Shown: positions 9,331-18,130, counted from the first letter of the stretch. The stretch is DNA of 64,000 bases from Pseudomonas fluorescens (GCF_002022275.1 NZ_MSDF01000052.1:62001-126000), one strand, 5' to 3'. The notes: generated by a model from the letters alone, not told the origin. Numbers and translations: made by a program.

Positions 9331-9933
9331 ATGTTGGCTCGTGCCGTTCCAAAAATTATTGCGGGCGTTGGGTTGCTTGCCGTGTTGTTTGTTTCCTATG
9401 CGAGTTTCGCAAAAGAAACCATCCAGGATCTCAATAAAAATAGTGGGCTAGAGGATTTAGTGCTGATCCAGGACTGGAAAAATGGTGACCTCGCCGTGCT
9501 GGTCAGGCATGAAGAGCGATGTCACCGATCGAGCAATAAATGCCTGGGGCCTGCCGATGGAATCACCGTGTTGGGCAGCGAGCGGGCCACTAAAACAGGC
9601 GAAAAAATCAGGGTGCAGCTCGGCTTGGACAATGTGGATATTCTTACCAGCCCGCTGGTGCGCACGGTTCAGACCGCTCAATTCATGCTGGGTGACGCAA
9701 AGCAGTTGCCCAGCCGGCACACGATTTGCGGGCAAGACATCATCCGCCGATTGGCCGAGCACAAGAACAGCGAAAGAAGTCTTTTGTTGATGACTCACAG
9801 TACCTGTATCAACGACTTGATCAAGTCTGCGGGTTATCGTAAAGAGGGTGAGCCTGACTATGGAAGTCTGCTCTTTGTTAGGTTTTTGCCACAAGGAGAG
9901 GTCGAAATCGTGGGCAAGATAGATATTAAATAA
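9331..9933 (+). CDS. Exported histidine phosphatase, Ais-like
   Basis: This 200-residue protein has a signal peptide of about 27 residues (VSYASFA-KE), so it acts in the periplasm. The histidine-phosphatase signature is VLVRHEERC (Arg59, His60), with a second arginine in SPLVRTVQTA (Arg111) and a second histidine in LLMTHSTC (His156). The sequence RHEERC..SSNKCL..GIT and the later CG/THSTC spacing resemble E. coli Ais (PmrG), a proposed LPS-core heptose phosphatase, better than the metabolic phosphoglycerate mutases. Cysteines at 64, 71, 133 and 159 could form disulfides. The ribosome site AAGGTG lies 7 nt upstream. An LPS dephosphorylation role is inferred from family resemblance only. Confidence 0.7.
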   Translation: MLARAVPKIIAGVGLLAVLFVSYASFAKETIQDLNKNSGLEDLVLIQDWKNGDLAVLVRHEERCHRSSNKCLGPADGITVLGSERATKTGEKIRVQLGLDNVDILTSPLVRTVQTAQFMLGDAKQLPSRHTICGQDIIRRLAEHKNSERSLLLMTHSTCINDLIKSAGYRKEGEPDYGSLLFVRFLPQGEVEIVGKIDIK

Positions 9934-9968
9934 TCGCTAAAATCCTAGAAATTCAGACAGCTCCTAAA

Positions 9969-9997
9969 TTCACCGGCGCGGCAAACAGCCATTATAG
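9969..9997 (+). promoter_or_regulatory. Candidate promoter of the CS1-type fimbrial operon
   Basis: TTCACC and TTATAG are separated by 17 nt and lie about 30 nt before the major pilin start. The -35 match is moderate. This is the only reasonable sigma-70-like pair in the 93-nt gap between the phosphatase and pilin genes. Confidence 0.35.
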
Positions 9998-10026
9998 GCT
10001 CTCTTCCAACCAACGGTGTTTTAACC

Positions 10027-10521
10027 ATGTTTAAGAAACTCGCTATCGCTGCTCCAATGGCATTCCTGGCTATGGCTTCTACCGGTGCATTCGCTGCCGG
10101 CGAAGCCAGCCACAGCATTCAGCTGACCGCGCACGTGCCAACTAACAGCTTTCACGTTCTGCCTGTAAACGCTGATGTAGTTACCGCTCCACAAGTGCTG
10201 GTTTACAACATTGCCAACTCGAACTTCACACCGCTCGTTGAGAGCTTCGATGTCAAGCACACCGCAGGTTCAATCAGCGCCAGTATTGATGAGCCTAACG
10301 CCTACCTGTTCAACGGCAATACCAAGATCAACCTGAATGTTGTGTTCAATGACGTGAAACTGAGCGCCACGCCTATTCTGGTAGTTAGCGCAGCCGATGC
10401 ACTGCCGGGCACCCGTGTTGATTTGGAAATCACTCCAGTAGCCGCACCGGCAACGGGTTATGTACCAGGTGACTACACCGGCACTGTAGCCATGACATTT
10501 GATGCTGTTGTTACGCCTTGA
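10027..10521 (+). CDS. CS1-type fimbrial major subunit
   Basis: This 164-residue exported pilin has a signal peptide ending at GAFA-AGEA (about residue 24). The mature part lacks cysteines and has the layout of CooA/CfaB major subunits: an N-terminal strand with alternating residues suited to donor-strand exchange, a central SFDVKHTAGSI.A segment, and the ending PGDYTGTVAMTFDAV. It is polymerised through the adjacent usher by the adjacent chaperone. It is the first gene of the five-gene alternate chaperone-usher operon, and a hairpin follows it, as expected where the major subunit is made in excess. Confidence 0.88.
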   Translation: MFKKLAIAAPMAFLAMASTGAFAAGEASHSIQLTAHVPTNSFHVLPVNADVVTAPQVLVYNIANSNFTPLVESFDVKHTAGSISASIDEPNAYLFNGNTKINLNVVFNDVKLSATPILVVSAADALPGTRVDLEITPVAAPATGYVPGDYTGTVAMTFDAVVTP

Positions 10522-10568
10522 TTGAAATAGGTGCGGTAACGCGCGCACCGGTTAAGCAGTGACTCAAG

Positions 10569-10602
10569 CAGATCGACTGGGCCAGTCCGGTCGATCTGTT
10601 TT
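10569..10602 (+). terminator. Partial terminator between pilin and usher
   Basis: CAGATCGAC (10569-10577) pairs with GTCGATCTG (10590-10598) and a short T run follows. An inner GACTGG/CCAGTC pairing could compete. A second hairpin (GGTGCG/CGCACC, 10530-10549) lies just upstream. Such structures commonly stabilise the pilin message and reduce read-through into the usher gene. Confidence 0.6.
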
Positions 10603-10637
10603 CAAGTGGATTTCTTCAAAGCAAGAGTATCTCCAGC

Positions 10638-13163
10638 ATGTTCCCTATAACGCTCATTGCAGCGGCGCTGTTGCCGTTGTTGTGCTTTAGTGCGTACGCC
10701 GCTTCCGAGGCAAACACCGGTTCGCCAAAGAGTCTGCTGGCGCAAGCAGCGGGGCTGCCTTCGGACTTTGCCGAACACTTTTTTGATGTGCCTCTGGCTG
10801 TCCGCGTAGAGCTGGACAAACAATTTCTGGGCGAGGCCATCGTGGTCTTGTCGCGTGACGATAAAGTCACCCTTATTGAGTTGATCCACGGTACACACGG
10901 CCAGATCGACTTGAGCGAGCTTGATACCTGGACTGCTTTTCTGAAGCGGGGGGTCAATTTGGGTGCGTGTGCAGATAACTGTGCAAACGACCTGCTCGCC
11001 GTGCACTACAGCCTCGAAAACTCCATGTTGTCGATCGTGACTCAACATGCTGAGCGCAGCATCACTGCACCTCGTTACTACGAGCAGCCCAAAGAGGGCG
11101 GCAGCGGCCTTATCGTTCGCAACCAGTTGAACCTGAATGGTGGGCAGGAGCAATCCCTTGGCGGCCGTTATGGCCTGGAAGCCACGGGTAGCCTGGGTAG
11201 CTGGACGCAAACACTTGGCTTCCAGATGGCCCGTATGGGGGGGGATGACGAGCAGCTGTATCACGCCGTGCAAGAGCTTTACTCCCAACGTGAATTGCAG
11301 GGCAGTTTTGTGCGCCTGGGTTATTTCACCCCCAGCTCCGACGGCGTCAGCCTGCAGCCACGGCTGCTGGGCAATTCCCTGGATACGACACTCGGGGTGA
11401 TGTACGGCAGCTCCGACAGTCTGGCGATCAACAGCGCGCAACCCAGCGTGTACCCGATTTATGTCACGACCAACCGTCAGGCGTCGGTAGAGATCTATCG
11501 CAATGGGGTGTTGGTCAATACCCAACCTGTGGCCGCAGGGCTGCAGACACTTGAAACGCGCAATTTGCCGAGCGGTATCTATGAGGTGGAAGTGCGCATC
11601 GTTGAAGATGGGCAGGTGACTTCCACCAGCCGCGAACTGGTCTACAAACCGAACAACTGGGGCAACCCCGACGAGCGCTGGCGCTACAACGTGTTTGCCG
11701 GTCGTGAAAGTCAGCTGTTGAGCAACTGGGAAGAAGAGGAGGGCGCCGAGGAATTGACTGCCGGCGCTGCCTTCAACTATTTGCTGCATCCTCGCGTAGT
11801 CGTCGGGCTGTCCGGCCGCCAAATTCGCCAACAATTGCAGTACGGCACGACCGTGGACTGGGCGTTGACTGACGAGGTGCGAACCTTCGTCAACCTGTAC
11901 CAGACCCAGGACTACGGTACAGGCGTGGACCTGCAGGCCCAGTATGTGTATGGCGCCGGTAGTGTGTCGCTCAGCCACAACCGCAGCTGGCTGGATACGC
12001 GTAACACCTATGAAGTGCTAGCGGATGGCACACGGTTGCGCCAGCGCAACAACTTTGTCGGCCAAACCAGCAGCTCCGCGGTGTCGTTCAATCACCGTGT
12101 TGACCGCAAGCGATCTATCAATGCCAGGGTTTCTCACAGCCAGGGCAACATGGAAGGTGTCGGTGTCGATGTGGGGCTCAACCAGCAAACCAGCCTGATG
12201 GGCAGTGATGCCAATTGGCGCTTTTCGGTGTTTGACCGCCCACGCAGTATCAGCACAGATAACCAGCGCAACCGTGGCGTTGAGTTGAGCGTAAACCTGG
12301 CACTGGGCTCCGACGGCGAGCACTGGTCTGCCAGCCTCGGTTCGCGAACGTCGCGTGACGGCGAGCGTGACAACAATGGCTCGATCGGTTATCGCCGTGA
12401 TCTGCGTGACCATGCGCTGCAAAGTGTCGCTGCGACAGCCACCGTCGACACGTATGGCGTCGGTGTGTCCGGTCTGGCGCAATTTGAAACCGACCTCGTC
12501 AACGGTGATGTTTTTGCTCAGCGGTCCTCCTACAACGGCTCGTTGAACGGCGGCTTGAACCTCGACAGTACCGTCGTGGTCGGCGGTCAGAAGTTGGCTA
12601 TGACGCGTAATGGGCAAACCACTGGGGCGGGAATGATCATCGATGTCGAGTCCGACCTTGACGACATCGTCTTGCGCGCCGATGACCTCAGCGGCGGCAG
12701 CGTGGTGCTGCGCGGCGGGCGTAACTTCATACCGATCACGGCGTACAAGAGCAGCTCCGTCAGCTTCGACTTCGAAGGCACCGACGTGCCGGCGGCGAGC
12801 ATCCAGCCGGCGCGTGCGGCCTATCACCTGAACAAGGGCGCAGTGGCCTATCGCAAAATCAGTGTGATGAAGACGGTAACAGTGCTTGGGCGCTTGCTAA
12901 ACACCCAGGGCGAACCGTTGAAGGGGCATCACATTATCAATCACGCGAGTCGTGGTGTGAGTGAAGCCGACGGGTTCTTTTCCATGGAAATGAACGCAGG
13001 AACTCCCACGTTGGAAGTTCGCCAAGGCGATCAGTTGTTGTGCCAATTCCGTATTGACACGTCGAGCCAGAGCAAAGAGGACAACGTGTTGATGATCGGT
13101 GATCTCCAGTGTGATCCGAAGACGCTGGCAGCGACCACGAACGATAGCGAGAAGGCTGGCTGA
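10638..13163 (+). CDS. CS1-type outer-membrane usher (CooC/CfaC-like)
   Basis: This 841-residue protein starts with a signal peptide (LIAAALLPLLCFSAYA-AS). An N-terminal chaperone-binding region is followed by a long beta-barrel rich in alternating Gly/aromatic strands (about 150-650). An internal plug/E-set-like segment contains YRNGVLVNTQPVAAGLQTLETRNLPSGIYEVEV (about 285-315, shown in part by its RNGV and LPSGIYEVE motifs). The C-terminal domain ends with a cysteine near LQCDPK. The sequence follows alternate (CS1) ushers rather than FimD. It should form the pore that assembles the major pilin and the tip protein. It is followed after 35 nt by the tip adhesin gene. Confidence 0.88.
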   Translation: MFPITLIAAALLPLLCFSAYAASEANTGSPKSLLAQAAGLPSDFAEHFFDVPLAVRVELDKQFLGEAIVVLSRDDKVTLIELIHGTHGQIDLSELDTWTAFLKRGVNLGACADNCANDLLAVHYSLENSMLSIVTQHAERSITAPRYYEQPKEGGSGLIVRNQLNLNGGQEQSLGGRYGLEATGSLGSWTQTLGFQMARMGGDDEQLYHAVQELYSQRELQGSFVRLGYFTPSSDGVSLQPRLLGNSLDTTLGVMYGSSDSLAINSAQPSVYPIYVTTNRQASVEIYRNGVLVNTQPVAAGLQTLETRNLPSGIYEVEVRIVEDGQVTSTSRELVYKPNNWGNPDERWRYNVFAGRESQLLSNWEEEEGAEELTAGAAFNYLLHPRVVVGLSGRQIRQQLQYGTTVDWALTDEVRTFVNLYQTQDYGTGVDLQAQYVYGAGSVSLSHNRSWLDTRNTYEVLADGTRLRQRNNFVGQTSSSAVSFNHRVDRKRSINARVSHSQGNMEGVGVDVGLNQQTSLMGSDANWRFSVFDRPRSISTDNQRNRGVELSVNLALGSDGEHWSASLGSRTSRDGERDNNGSIGYRRDLRDHALQSVAATATVDTYGVGVSGLAQFETDLVNGDVFAQRSSYNGSLNGGLNLDSTVVVGGQKLAMTRNGQTTGAGMIIDVESDLDDIVLRADDLSGGSVVLRGGRNFIPITAYKSSSVSFDFEGTDVPAASIQPARAAYHLNKGAVAYRKISVMKTVTVLGRLLNTQGEPLKGHHIINHASRGVSEADGFFSMEMNAGTPTLEVRQGDQLLCQFRIDTSSQSKEDNVLMIGDLQCDPKTLAATTNDSEKAG

Positions 13164-13198
13164 GCAGTGGCTCAGGCGGCTTACCACAGGACCAAACG

Positions 13199-14482
13199 AT
13201 GAATATTGTAATGTTGACGCGTAGGTTGATCGGGAAGAGTGTGTTCCTGTCTGCGCTTTTTTATGTGTTATCCAGCCCCTCTGCCTGGGCTGTCCATGTA
13301 CCGATTACTGCGGAATTTATACCGAACCCCAGTAATGCTCGAGTTAACCAGTTTGTCAATTTGACGCCGTTCAGTGGTTATTGCACAGAAGCCCGTGCCC
13401 AGTGCGCGGCTAGAAATATTTTCAGTGTCCGGGCGAATGTTAATTTTGCATCAAAGTTCATCCACAAAGGTGAGCCTGTCTATATAAAAGCGCCTTGGGA
13501 ATGGAAAAAGGTTACCGTTACTCATCCGATTGGAGGTCCGCAAGAGGTTGAAGTCAGAGTGACAGGCGTGGGTTCGGGTTACCGAATCAACCCGGGCGCG
13601 GCGACTATCGCGGGTGGTGCGGACCAAGGCATTCAAGCGAGTCACAGTCGGCTTTGGGGGACGGGGAATGCCGTAGGCAATGACTGGGTGTACGTGCCAG
13701 CGCCTTGTCGATTTACAGGTTCCTCTTTTGCCACTCCGAATGTCTTCGGTTTTTTCTGGCTGGTGACCAATTCAAGCAGGTGCACTAAAACGGCCGCGGT
13801 CGATATTCCAGACTTTAGTTTTCAAAATATCGACTTTCTCTACGAGTTGCGCACCCCCAACCCATTGGCGATGCAGTCGGGCACGTACACAGGAAGTTTG
13901 ATTTACAGCGTCGGGGAAAATAAGGACTTTGACTTTAATAAAATGGTGCCCAACGACAGTGTTATTTCACTGGACTTCACACTTAAAGTTACCCATGCCC
14001 TTAAAGTCGAAATTCCCCCAGGCGGAAACACCGTTGAGCTGGTACCGGAAGGCGGGTGGCAGCGCTGGATGAATGGGAACAAGGCACCGCCCCGCTTGTT
14101 TCGTGATCAACCTTTTCTCATCTCTTCGAGTACGCCTTTTAAATTGTACGTCGAGTGTGAGGGCACCATCGGTAGCGATTGTTACCTGACTAATTCGACC
14201 GGGTCGGGCACGGTGCCGGTGAATGTCAGCGTCACATTACCCAACGGGTTCACCGATACCTCAGGTGCAAGTATCAATAGGCGCAGGCTTAATCATATTC
14301 AAGGCATCAGTGCTGCGTCGGTGGGTAACGCGTTGTCAGTGAGGCCCAGTTATTACGTCGATAGATCTCCCGCCATCTTGCACTTTGAAGTGCCCAAGGA
14401 GGGCATAGACCAAGTACTGAAGAACGATGGCCCCTCCCGTTACTACGGTAAAATCACGGTTATTTGGGACGCCGATATTTAA
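13199..14482 (+). CDS. CS1-type fimbrial tip adhesin (CooD/CfaE-like)
   Basis: This 427-residue exported protein has a signal peptide ending near SAWA-VH. An N-terminal adhesin domain (about 30-245) has four cysteines and closes with SGTYTGSLIYSVG, a phrase typical of CS1-family tip proteins. A C-terminal pilin domain (about 250-427) has two cysteines (VECEGTIGSDC) and the final strand RYYGKITVIWD. It should be located at the fimbrial tip and start polymerisation. Codon use is more AT-rich than in the usher gene. The ligand cannot be predicted. Confidence 0.82.
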   Translation: MNIVMLTRRLIGKSVFLSALFYVLSSPSAWAVHVPITAEFIPNPSNARVNQFVNLTPFSGYCTEARAQCAARNIFSVRANVNFASKFIHKGEPVYIKAPWEWKKVTVTHPIGGPQEVEVRVTGVGSGYRINPGAATIAGGADQGIQASHSRLWGTGNAVGNDWVYVPAPCRFTGSSFATPNVFGFFWLVTNSSRCTKTAAVDIPDFSFQNIDFLYELRTPNPLAMQSGTYTGSLIYSVGENKDFDFNKMVPNDSVISLDFTLKVTHALKVEIPPGGNTVELVPEGGWQRWMNGNKAPPRLFRDQPFLISSSTPFKLYVECEGTIGSDCYLTNSTGSGTVPVNVSVTLPNGFTDTSGASINRRRLNHIQGISAASVGNALSVRPSYYVDRSPAILHFEVPKEGIDQVLKNDGPSRYYGKITVIWDADI

Positions 14483-14510
14483 TCTTGCTGTGTACAGTTA
14501 TCTATTTTAA

Positions 14511-15272
14511 ATGAGAGTTAATGTGATGCGATTTTCAATTTTTTTATGGGCTGCCTCCGTATTGTTTGCTGCCACTGCCCATGCCGGTCCGAGTATTAAC
14601 GTAGGTGTGATTTACGACTACCTGGAGGGCGACAAGAGCACCTACCTTAAACGGGTATTCAACAATGGTGACAGCACGGCCTTCGTCAAAATCAATATTT
14701 TGGAAATTGTCTACGACGCGAATGGCGCGTCCACCGAAATCCCGGTCGCCACGGACAGTGCAACCCTGGTACGTAATGGTTTGATGGCCAGCCCGGCTCG
14801 GCTGATTGTGCCCGCCGGCGGCACACAGGGCACACGGTTGCTGTTCATCGGCAGTCGCGACAAAGAGCGCTACTTTCGCGTCCGTTTTGTTCCCGTGGTA
14901 CCGGAAAAAGAAGACCAGTTTGCTATTTCCGCTGAAGAACGTGACAGCTACAAGAAGAACTTGTCGGCGGGCATCAGCGTCATGGCAGGTTATGGCACCA
15001 TTTTCTTTGTCCGTCCAAAAGACACGCGCTTTGATACCCAGGTCACCAACACTGCAGATAAGTACACGCTGTACAACAACGGTAATAGCGTGGTGGTGGT
15101 AGATGAGTTTCAGGATTGCGCCATTAACAAAGAAGCCGACTGTAAACCCACCAGCAAACATCACATCCTGGCAGGTCGAACTCATTCGTTTGGCAAGGAG
15201 CCCGGCCGAGAATATCGATTCAAACTGGTAGAAGGCACCAGCACCAAAAATGTTGATGTGGTGACTCGTTAA
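14511..15272 (+). CDS. CS1-type periplasmic fimbrial chaperone (CooB-like)
   Basis: This protein of up to 253 residues has a signal peptide (FLWAASVLFAATAHA-GP). It has the two-immunoglobulin-domain layout of alternate-pathway chaperones: an N-terminal domain with IYDYLEGDKSTYLKRVFNNGD and the G1-type strand RYFRVRFVPVVPE, then a shorter second domain with a cysteine pair. It should bind pilin subunits and deliver them to the usher. In CS1 operons the chaperone gene may come first; here it is fourth. Translation may begin at 14511 or at the internal ATG 14526, which gives a shorter signal peptide. Confidence 0.83.
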   Translation: MRVNVMRFSIFLWAASVLFAATAHAGPSINVGVIYDYLEGDKSTYLKRVFNNGDSTAFVKINILEIVYDANGASTEIPVATDSATLVRNGLMASPARLIVPAGGTQGTRLLFIGSRDKERYFRVRFVPVVPEKEDQFAISAEERDSYKKNLSAGISVMAGYGTIFFVRPKDTRFDTQVTNTADKYTLYNNGNSVVVVDEFQDCAINKEADCKPTSKHHILAGRTHSFGKEPGREYRFKLVEGTSTKNVDVVTR

Positions 15273-15341
15273 CCAGTGGTGGGTATCAGAGGTCATCTCG
15301 ACATTTCTGCCACGCGATTGATGATAGATAAGAGGTACGAT

Positions 15342-15833
15342 ATGGTAGATAGAGCTGTGTGGTTATCTATTGCAGTTTTTATGCTGATGGGCTCGTCTGC
15401 GCACGCGGCTAGAGAAGTACGTGAGTTTGACGTTTTCCTGGATATTCCCAAACCGATATTTTACGTGGTGCCGGTGGAAATCGACTGGATTCAGAACAGT
15501 CAATACCTTAAGTGGGACCCTATCAGTTCGACGTTGGCCAGTTTGCGCAAAGAATTCGACGTGCGAAATAACAGCGGAGCGATTACTGCGTCGTTGCTCG
15601 CTAAACCTGTCCTGTCCAATGGCATTGCGGGCCAGGAGATTGCGTTAGCCGTTACGTTCAATGATGTCACTTTGAGTGAAGTGGGTGACCGCGAAGCCGT
15701 GTCAGCCGCTGACGCGCGCCTTGGCAGCAGGGTCATGCTGGAAATAATGCCGGTGAAACCAGCCAATGGGTATCGACCAGGTCAGTACTACGGCAGTGTC
15801 AATATGCTGTTCAATGCGGTGGCTCCATTGTGA
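15342..15833 (+). CDS. CS1-type minor pilin, paralogue of the major subunit
   Basis: This 163-residue exported protein starts at 15342, preceded by an AAGAGG ribosome site; the open frame extends upstream without a plausible start. A signal peptide ends at SSAHA-AR. The mature sequence aligns with the major subunit at 10027: KEFDVRNNSGAITASL matches ESFDVKHTAGSISASI, VTFNDVTLS matches VVFNDVKLS, SAADARLGSRVMLEIMPV matches SAADALPGTRVDLEITPV, and both end with a YxGxVxMxFxAV pattern. It is likely a minor or terminating subunit. Its stop overlaps the next start (GTGA). Confidence 0.82.
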   Translation: MVDRAVWLSIAVFMLMGSSAHAAREVREFDVFLDIPKPIFYVVPVEIDWIQNSQYLKWDPISSTLASLRKEFDVRNNSGAITASLLAKPVLSNGIAGQEIALAVTFNDVTLSEVGDREAVSAADARLGSRVMLEIMPVKPANGYRPGQYYGSVNMLFNAVAPL

Positions 15834-16252
15834 TAGGAGTAATCCGCGGCATTAAATCGACTCGCCCTTTGACGGGTAAAATCAGAGCAAGTATTGCTGT
15901 GCTGGGCGTGATGTCTTTGCTGTCAGGGTGTCAGCAACTCAATCCACAGCCTGAAGCGCTACCTCACCCTGACTCTCCTCTCAGGGTTGCACTGGATGCA
16001 ATGAACCACAGTTTTCGCAATGGGGTTCGAGACTTGCTTATCACGCAGCATGTCAGCGGTGGGGAGTTTCCGACAGCGGCCGTTATAACTGTCGAAGAAA
16101 GCGGTTTACTGGACGATTCCATTTCTGCACAAAGAACAGTGTTTTCAATGGCCTACCTGGAAGGGCGATGGGTCATAGAACGCCAGACCAAGGCGCAAAA
16201 ATGTTACCCCGGTCGTGGCCATCAGGACTTTGCTGACAAACGCTGTCTTTAG
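15830..16252 (+). CDS. Small lipoprotein at the end of the fimbrial operon
   Basis: This 140-residue protein uses a GTG start overlapping the stop of the minor pilin. A hydrophobic segment followed by the lipobox LLSGC (Cys about 35) predicts a lipoprotein. The mature part is small, mixed alpha/beta, with a late cysteine pair (QKCYPG, DKRCL). I do not recognise the family. Translational coupling indicates a role in assembly or regulation of the CS1-type fimbria. An internal start nearer the hydrophobic segment is possible. Confidence 0.65.
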   Translation: MIGVIRGIKSTRPLTGKIRASIAVLGVMSLLSGCQQLNPQPEALPHPDSPLRVALDAMNHSFRNGVRDLLITQHVSGGEFPTAAVITVEESGLLDDSISAQRTVFSMAYLEGRWVIERQTKAQKCYPGRGHQDFADKRCL

Positions 16253-16265
16253 GGAACTTCGTTTT

Positions 16266-16303
16266 TTGAGACGCAGAGACAAATAGTTGAGACGCAGAGA
16301 CAA
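16266..16303 (+). repeat. Two 17-nt direct repeats, 21-nt period
   Basis: TTGAGACGCAGAGACAA occurs at 16266-16282 and again at 16287-16303, separated by 4 nt. The 21-nt period equals two helical turns. The repeats lie about 70 nt upstream of the lipoprotein gene at 16374 and are followed by a T-rich stretch. They may be a tandem operator or a small local duplication. Confidence 0.6.
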
Positions 16304-16373
16304 GCCTTTTTTTTCGATATCTTTTGCAACAATTTACCATTGGAGTTTCTCTAATCGCAAAAGGATGAGTGAA

Positions 16374-16697
16374 ATGTCGCTGCGCCAATTCTCTGTAGCA
16401 GTCACCATGCTGGCCCTGCTGAGTGGCTGTAATGCACTCGCAGGCAAAACCAACATGTTGAGTGATGATGACGTCAAATCCCAAAGCGCTGGCGCATTGG
16501 GCTATACCCCATCCGATCTGACGATCGTCAACCGGCGAACCGAAGGCACAAACACCTACGTCTTGTTGAAAACAGGCGATAACAAGCAGTTCAACTGCAT
16601 TATCAACGGCGGCAACATCCTGACGTTCGGTATGTCGAACCCACCCTCCTGTGCGAAAAAGGGAGAGCCGATTAAAAGCGCGCCGTTTGGAGGATAA
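16374..16697 (+). CDS. Small lipoprotein, 107 residues
   Basis: The start at 16374 is chosen because an AAGGA ribosome site lies 8 nt upstream; the ATG at 16365 overlaps that site. The N-terminus (SVAVTMLALLSGC) is a lipoprotein signal with lipobox Cys18. The mature part contains SAGALGYTPSDLTIVNRRTEGTNTYV and two cysteines (FNC, PSC) that could pair. It resembles small conserved pseudomonad lipoproteins of unknown function; no role can be assigned. It may share regulation with the fimbrial operon or stand alone behind the direct repeats. Confidence 0.75.
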   Translation: MSLRQFSVAVTMLALLSGCNALAGKTNMLSDDDVKSQSAGALGYTPSDLTIVNRRTEGTNTYVLLKTGDNKQFNCIINGGNILTFGMSNPPSCAKKGEPIKSAPFGG

Positions 16698-16844
16698 GCG
16701 CGCAGTGACGACTATTCCCTGTTCGGCAAAACTGCTGTGCAGGGCAAGGGTTTAATCCCATAACGGGTACTGGCTATAGTGGGTTCACCACCGCAGGCGG
16801 TTTCAGGACGCCGCGGGACACAGCACAAGACTGAGGTGAACCTG

Positions 16845-17777
16845 ATGACCCATGAATTCAAGCCTGCATTGCTCGACGTCAACCAGGCAGACGCCGAGTA
16901 CTTCGAGTACAGCAAAGCGGCCAACCCCATCAGTGCCAATCTGATCCCGCGCATTCCCTATCACAGCTTTCCCGCGTCGCTGTATGACAGTGGCCCCTCG
17001 CGCATCGTAGCGCTGGACCTCAGCGACGCACTGGGCTGTGAAGGGCCGGCGACAGGGCCCGGGCTGTGTGCGAATTTCATCCGGCTTAACCGTGGCGACA
17101 CGCTCACCTTGCAACCCAACGCGACCTCACAAGTGTTTTACGTGATCGCCGGGGAGGGCAGAGTGATCCAGGGTGAGCATGCGATTGAATGGTCCACCGG
17201 CTGCTTTATCGCACTGCCGGGTTTGCAGGCTGCGCAGTTCAGTGCCACCCAGGATGCGCGTTTCTACTATGTGCACGATGAGCCGCTGTTGCGTTATCTG
17301 GGCGTGACAGCCAGCGCGGATCGCTTCGCGCCCACGCTGTATCCCGCGGCGTTGGCCAACGCAAAGCTGCGTGAGGCCGCCGATGATCCCCGTGCGCAGG
17401 ACCGCAGTCGCATCAGCATCCTGCTTGGCAATCGCAACTTTCCACAAACGCGCACGGTGACGCATGTGCTGTGGGCGATGTACGGAATTTTGCCCGCGGG
17501 CTCGGTGCAAAAGCCTCATCGGCATCAGTCGATCGCGCTGGACTTCATCATCGACTGCCCGGTGGGTTGTTACTCGCTGGTGGGCACGGAGCTCGAAGCC
17601 GATGGGCAGATACGCAACCCGGTGCGGGTTGACTGGTCGCCTGGCCTGGCCTTTGTGACGCCTCCGGGGTATTGGCACGCGCACTTCAATGAGTCAGATA
17701 CGGAGGCGTTCCTGATTCCGATCCAGGATGCAGGGCTGCAAACTTATCTGCGGTCGTTGGATATTCGGTTCAGTTGA
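16845..17777 (+). CDS. Double-cupin protein, dioxygenase-like
   Basis: This 310-residue cytoplasmic protein starts at MTHEFKPALL, preceded by a TGAGGTG ribosome site. Two cupin barrels are visible: the first about 75-155 (SQVFYVIAGEGRV.. and GCFIALPG), the second about 225-305 (ILPAGSVQKPHRHQS.. and VTPPGYWHAHFN). The second cupin keeps the His-X-His and distal His metal ligands; the first has lost clear metal histidines. The layout resembles gentisate or 1-hydroxy-2-naphthoate 1,2-dioxygenases, but the substrate is unknown and no aromatic catabolic genes lie beside it. Confidence 0.65.
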   Translation: MTHEFKPALLDVNQADAEYFEYSKAANPISANLIPRIPYHSFPASLYDSGPSRIVALDLSDALGCEGPATGPGLCANFIRLNRGDTLTLQPNATSQVFYVIAGEGRVIQGEHAIEWSTGCFIALPGLQAAQFSATQDARFYYVHDEPLLRYLGVTASADRFAPTLYPAALANAKLREAADDPRAQDRSRISILLGNRNFPQTRTVTHVLWAMYGILPAGSVQKPHRHQSIALDFIIDCPVGCYSLVGTELEADGQIRNPVRVDWSPGLAFVTPPGYWHAHFNESDTEAFLIPIQDAGLQTYLRSLDIRFS

Positions 17778-18130
17778 GCCATGTAGCCGCCGGGTGTCGG
17801 ATCTGTTGTGTGTCAGGAAGGCTTGTCGAGGGTTTTTTCGGCCTCTTCCCTGGCACTGGCGACTTCACCCGCGAGCCGTGATTGTTGATCATGTAAAGCG
17901 TGTTGCTTTGGTCGTCATTACTTGTGGGGATGTCGATCCGATCAGGAATTGAGGCAAACTTTAATGGCATATTTTTAAGAGCATATTAAAAAGTTTAACC
18001 ATTGATTAAGTTGAATTCGGTTACGCACTAGTTCAGTGATAATCTGTAACTTATTTGCTTGTCGATTGTTTGACAGCTCCCGAAAGTTCCACGCAATGAT
18101 AGGGCGTTATCAGGGCGAGGAAGTTAGAGC
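17778..18130. other. Intergenic region with regulatory boxes
   Basis: This 353-nt gap contains no convincing gene. The left part holds an unsupported minus-strand frame. The right part becomes strongly AT-rich and carries the tandem TTTAAG-type boxes described separately, upstream of the deacetylase remnant. Confidence 0.5.
17974..18010 (+). promoter_or_regulatory. Tandem PmrA/QseB-like boxes
   Basis: Two overlapping-phase sites are seen: TTTAAG-N5-ATTAAA (17974-17990) and TTTAAC-N5-ATTAAG (17994-18010). They match the direct-repeat pattern bound by PmrA/QseB-type regulators. They lie upstream of the deacetylase remnant at 18131. The -10 hexamer is weak (ATTGAT at 18001 follows the first box by 10 nt), so activity is uncertain. 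Confidence 0.45.

Noticed and set aside
17770..17970. 66-codon minus-strand frame after the cupin gene
   Set aside because: No ribosome site, and its start touches the regulatory boxes; composition gives no family signal.
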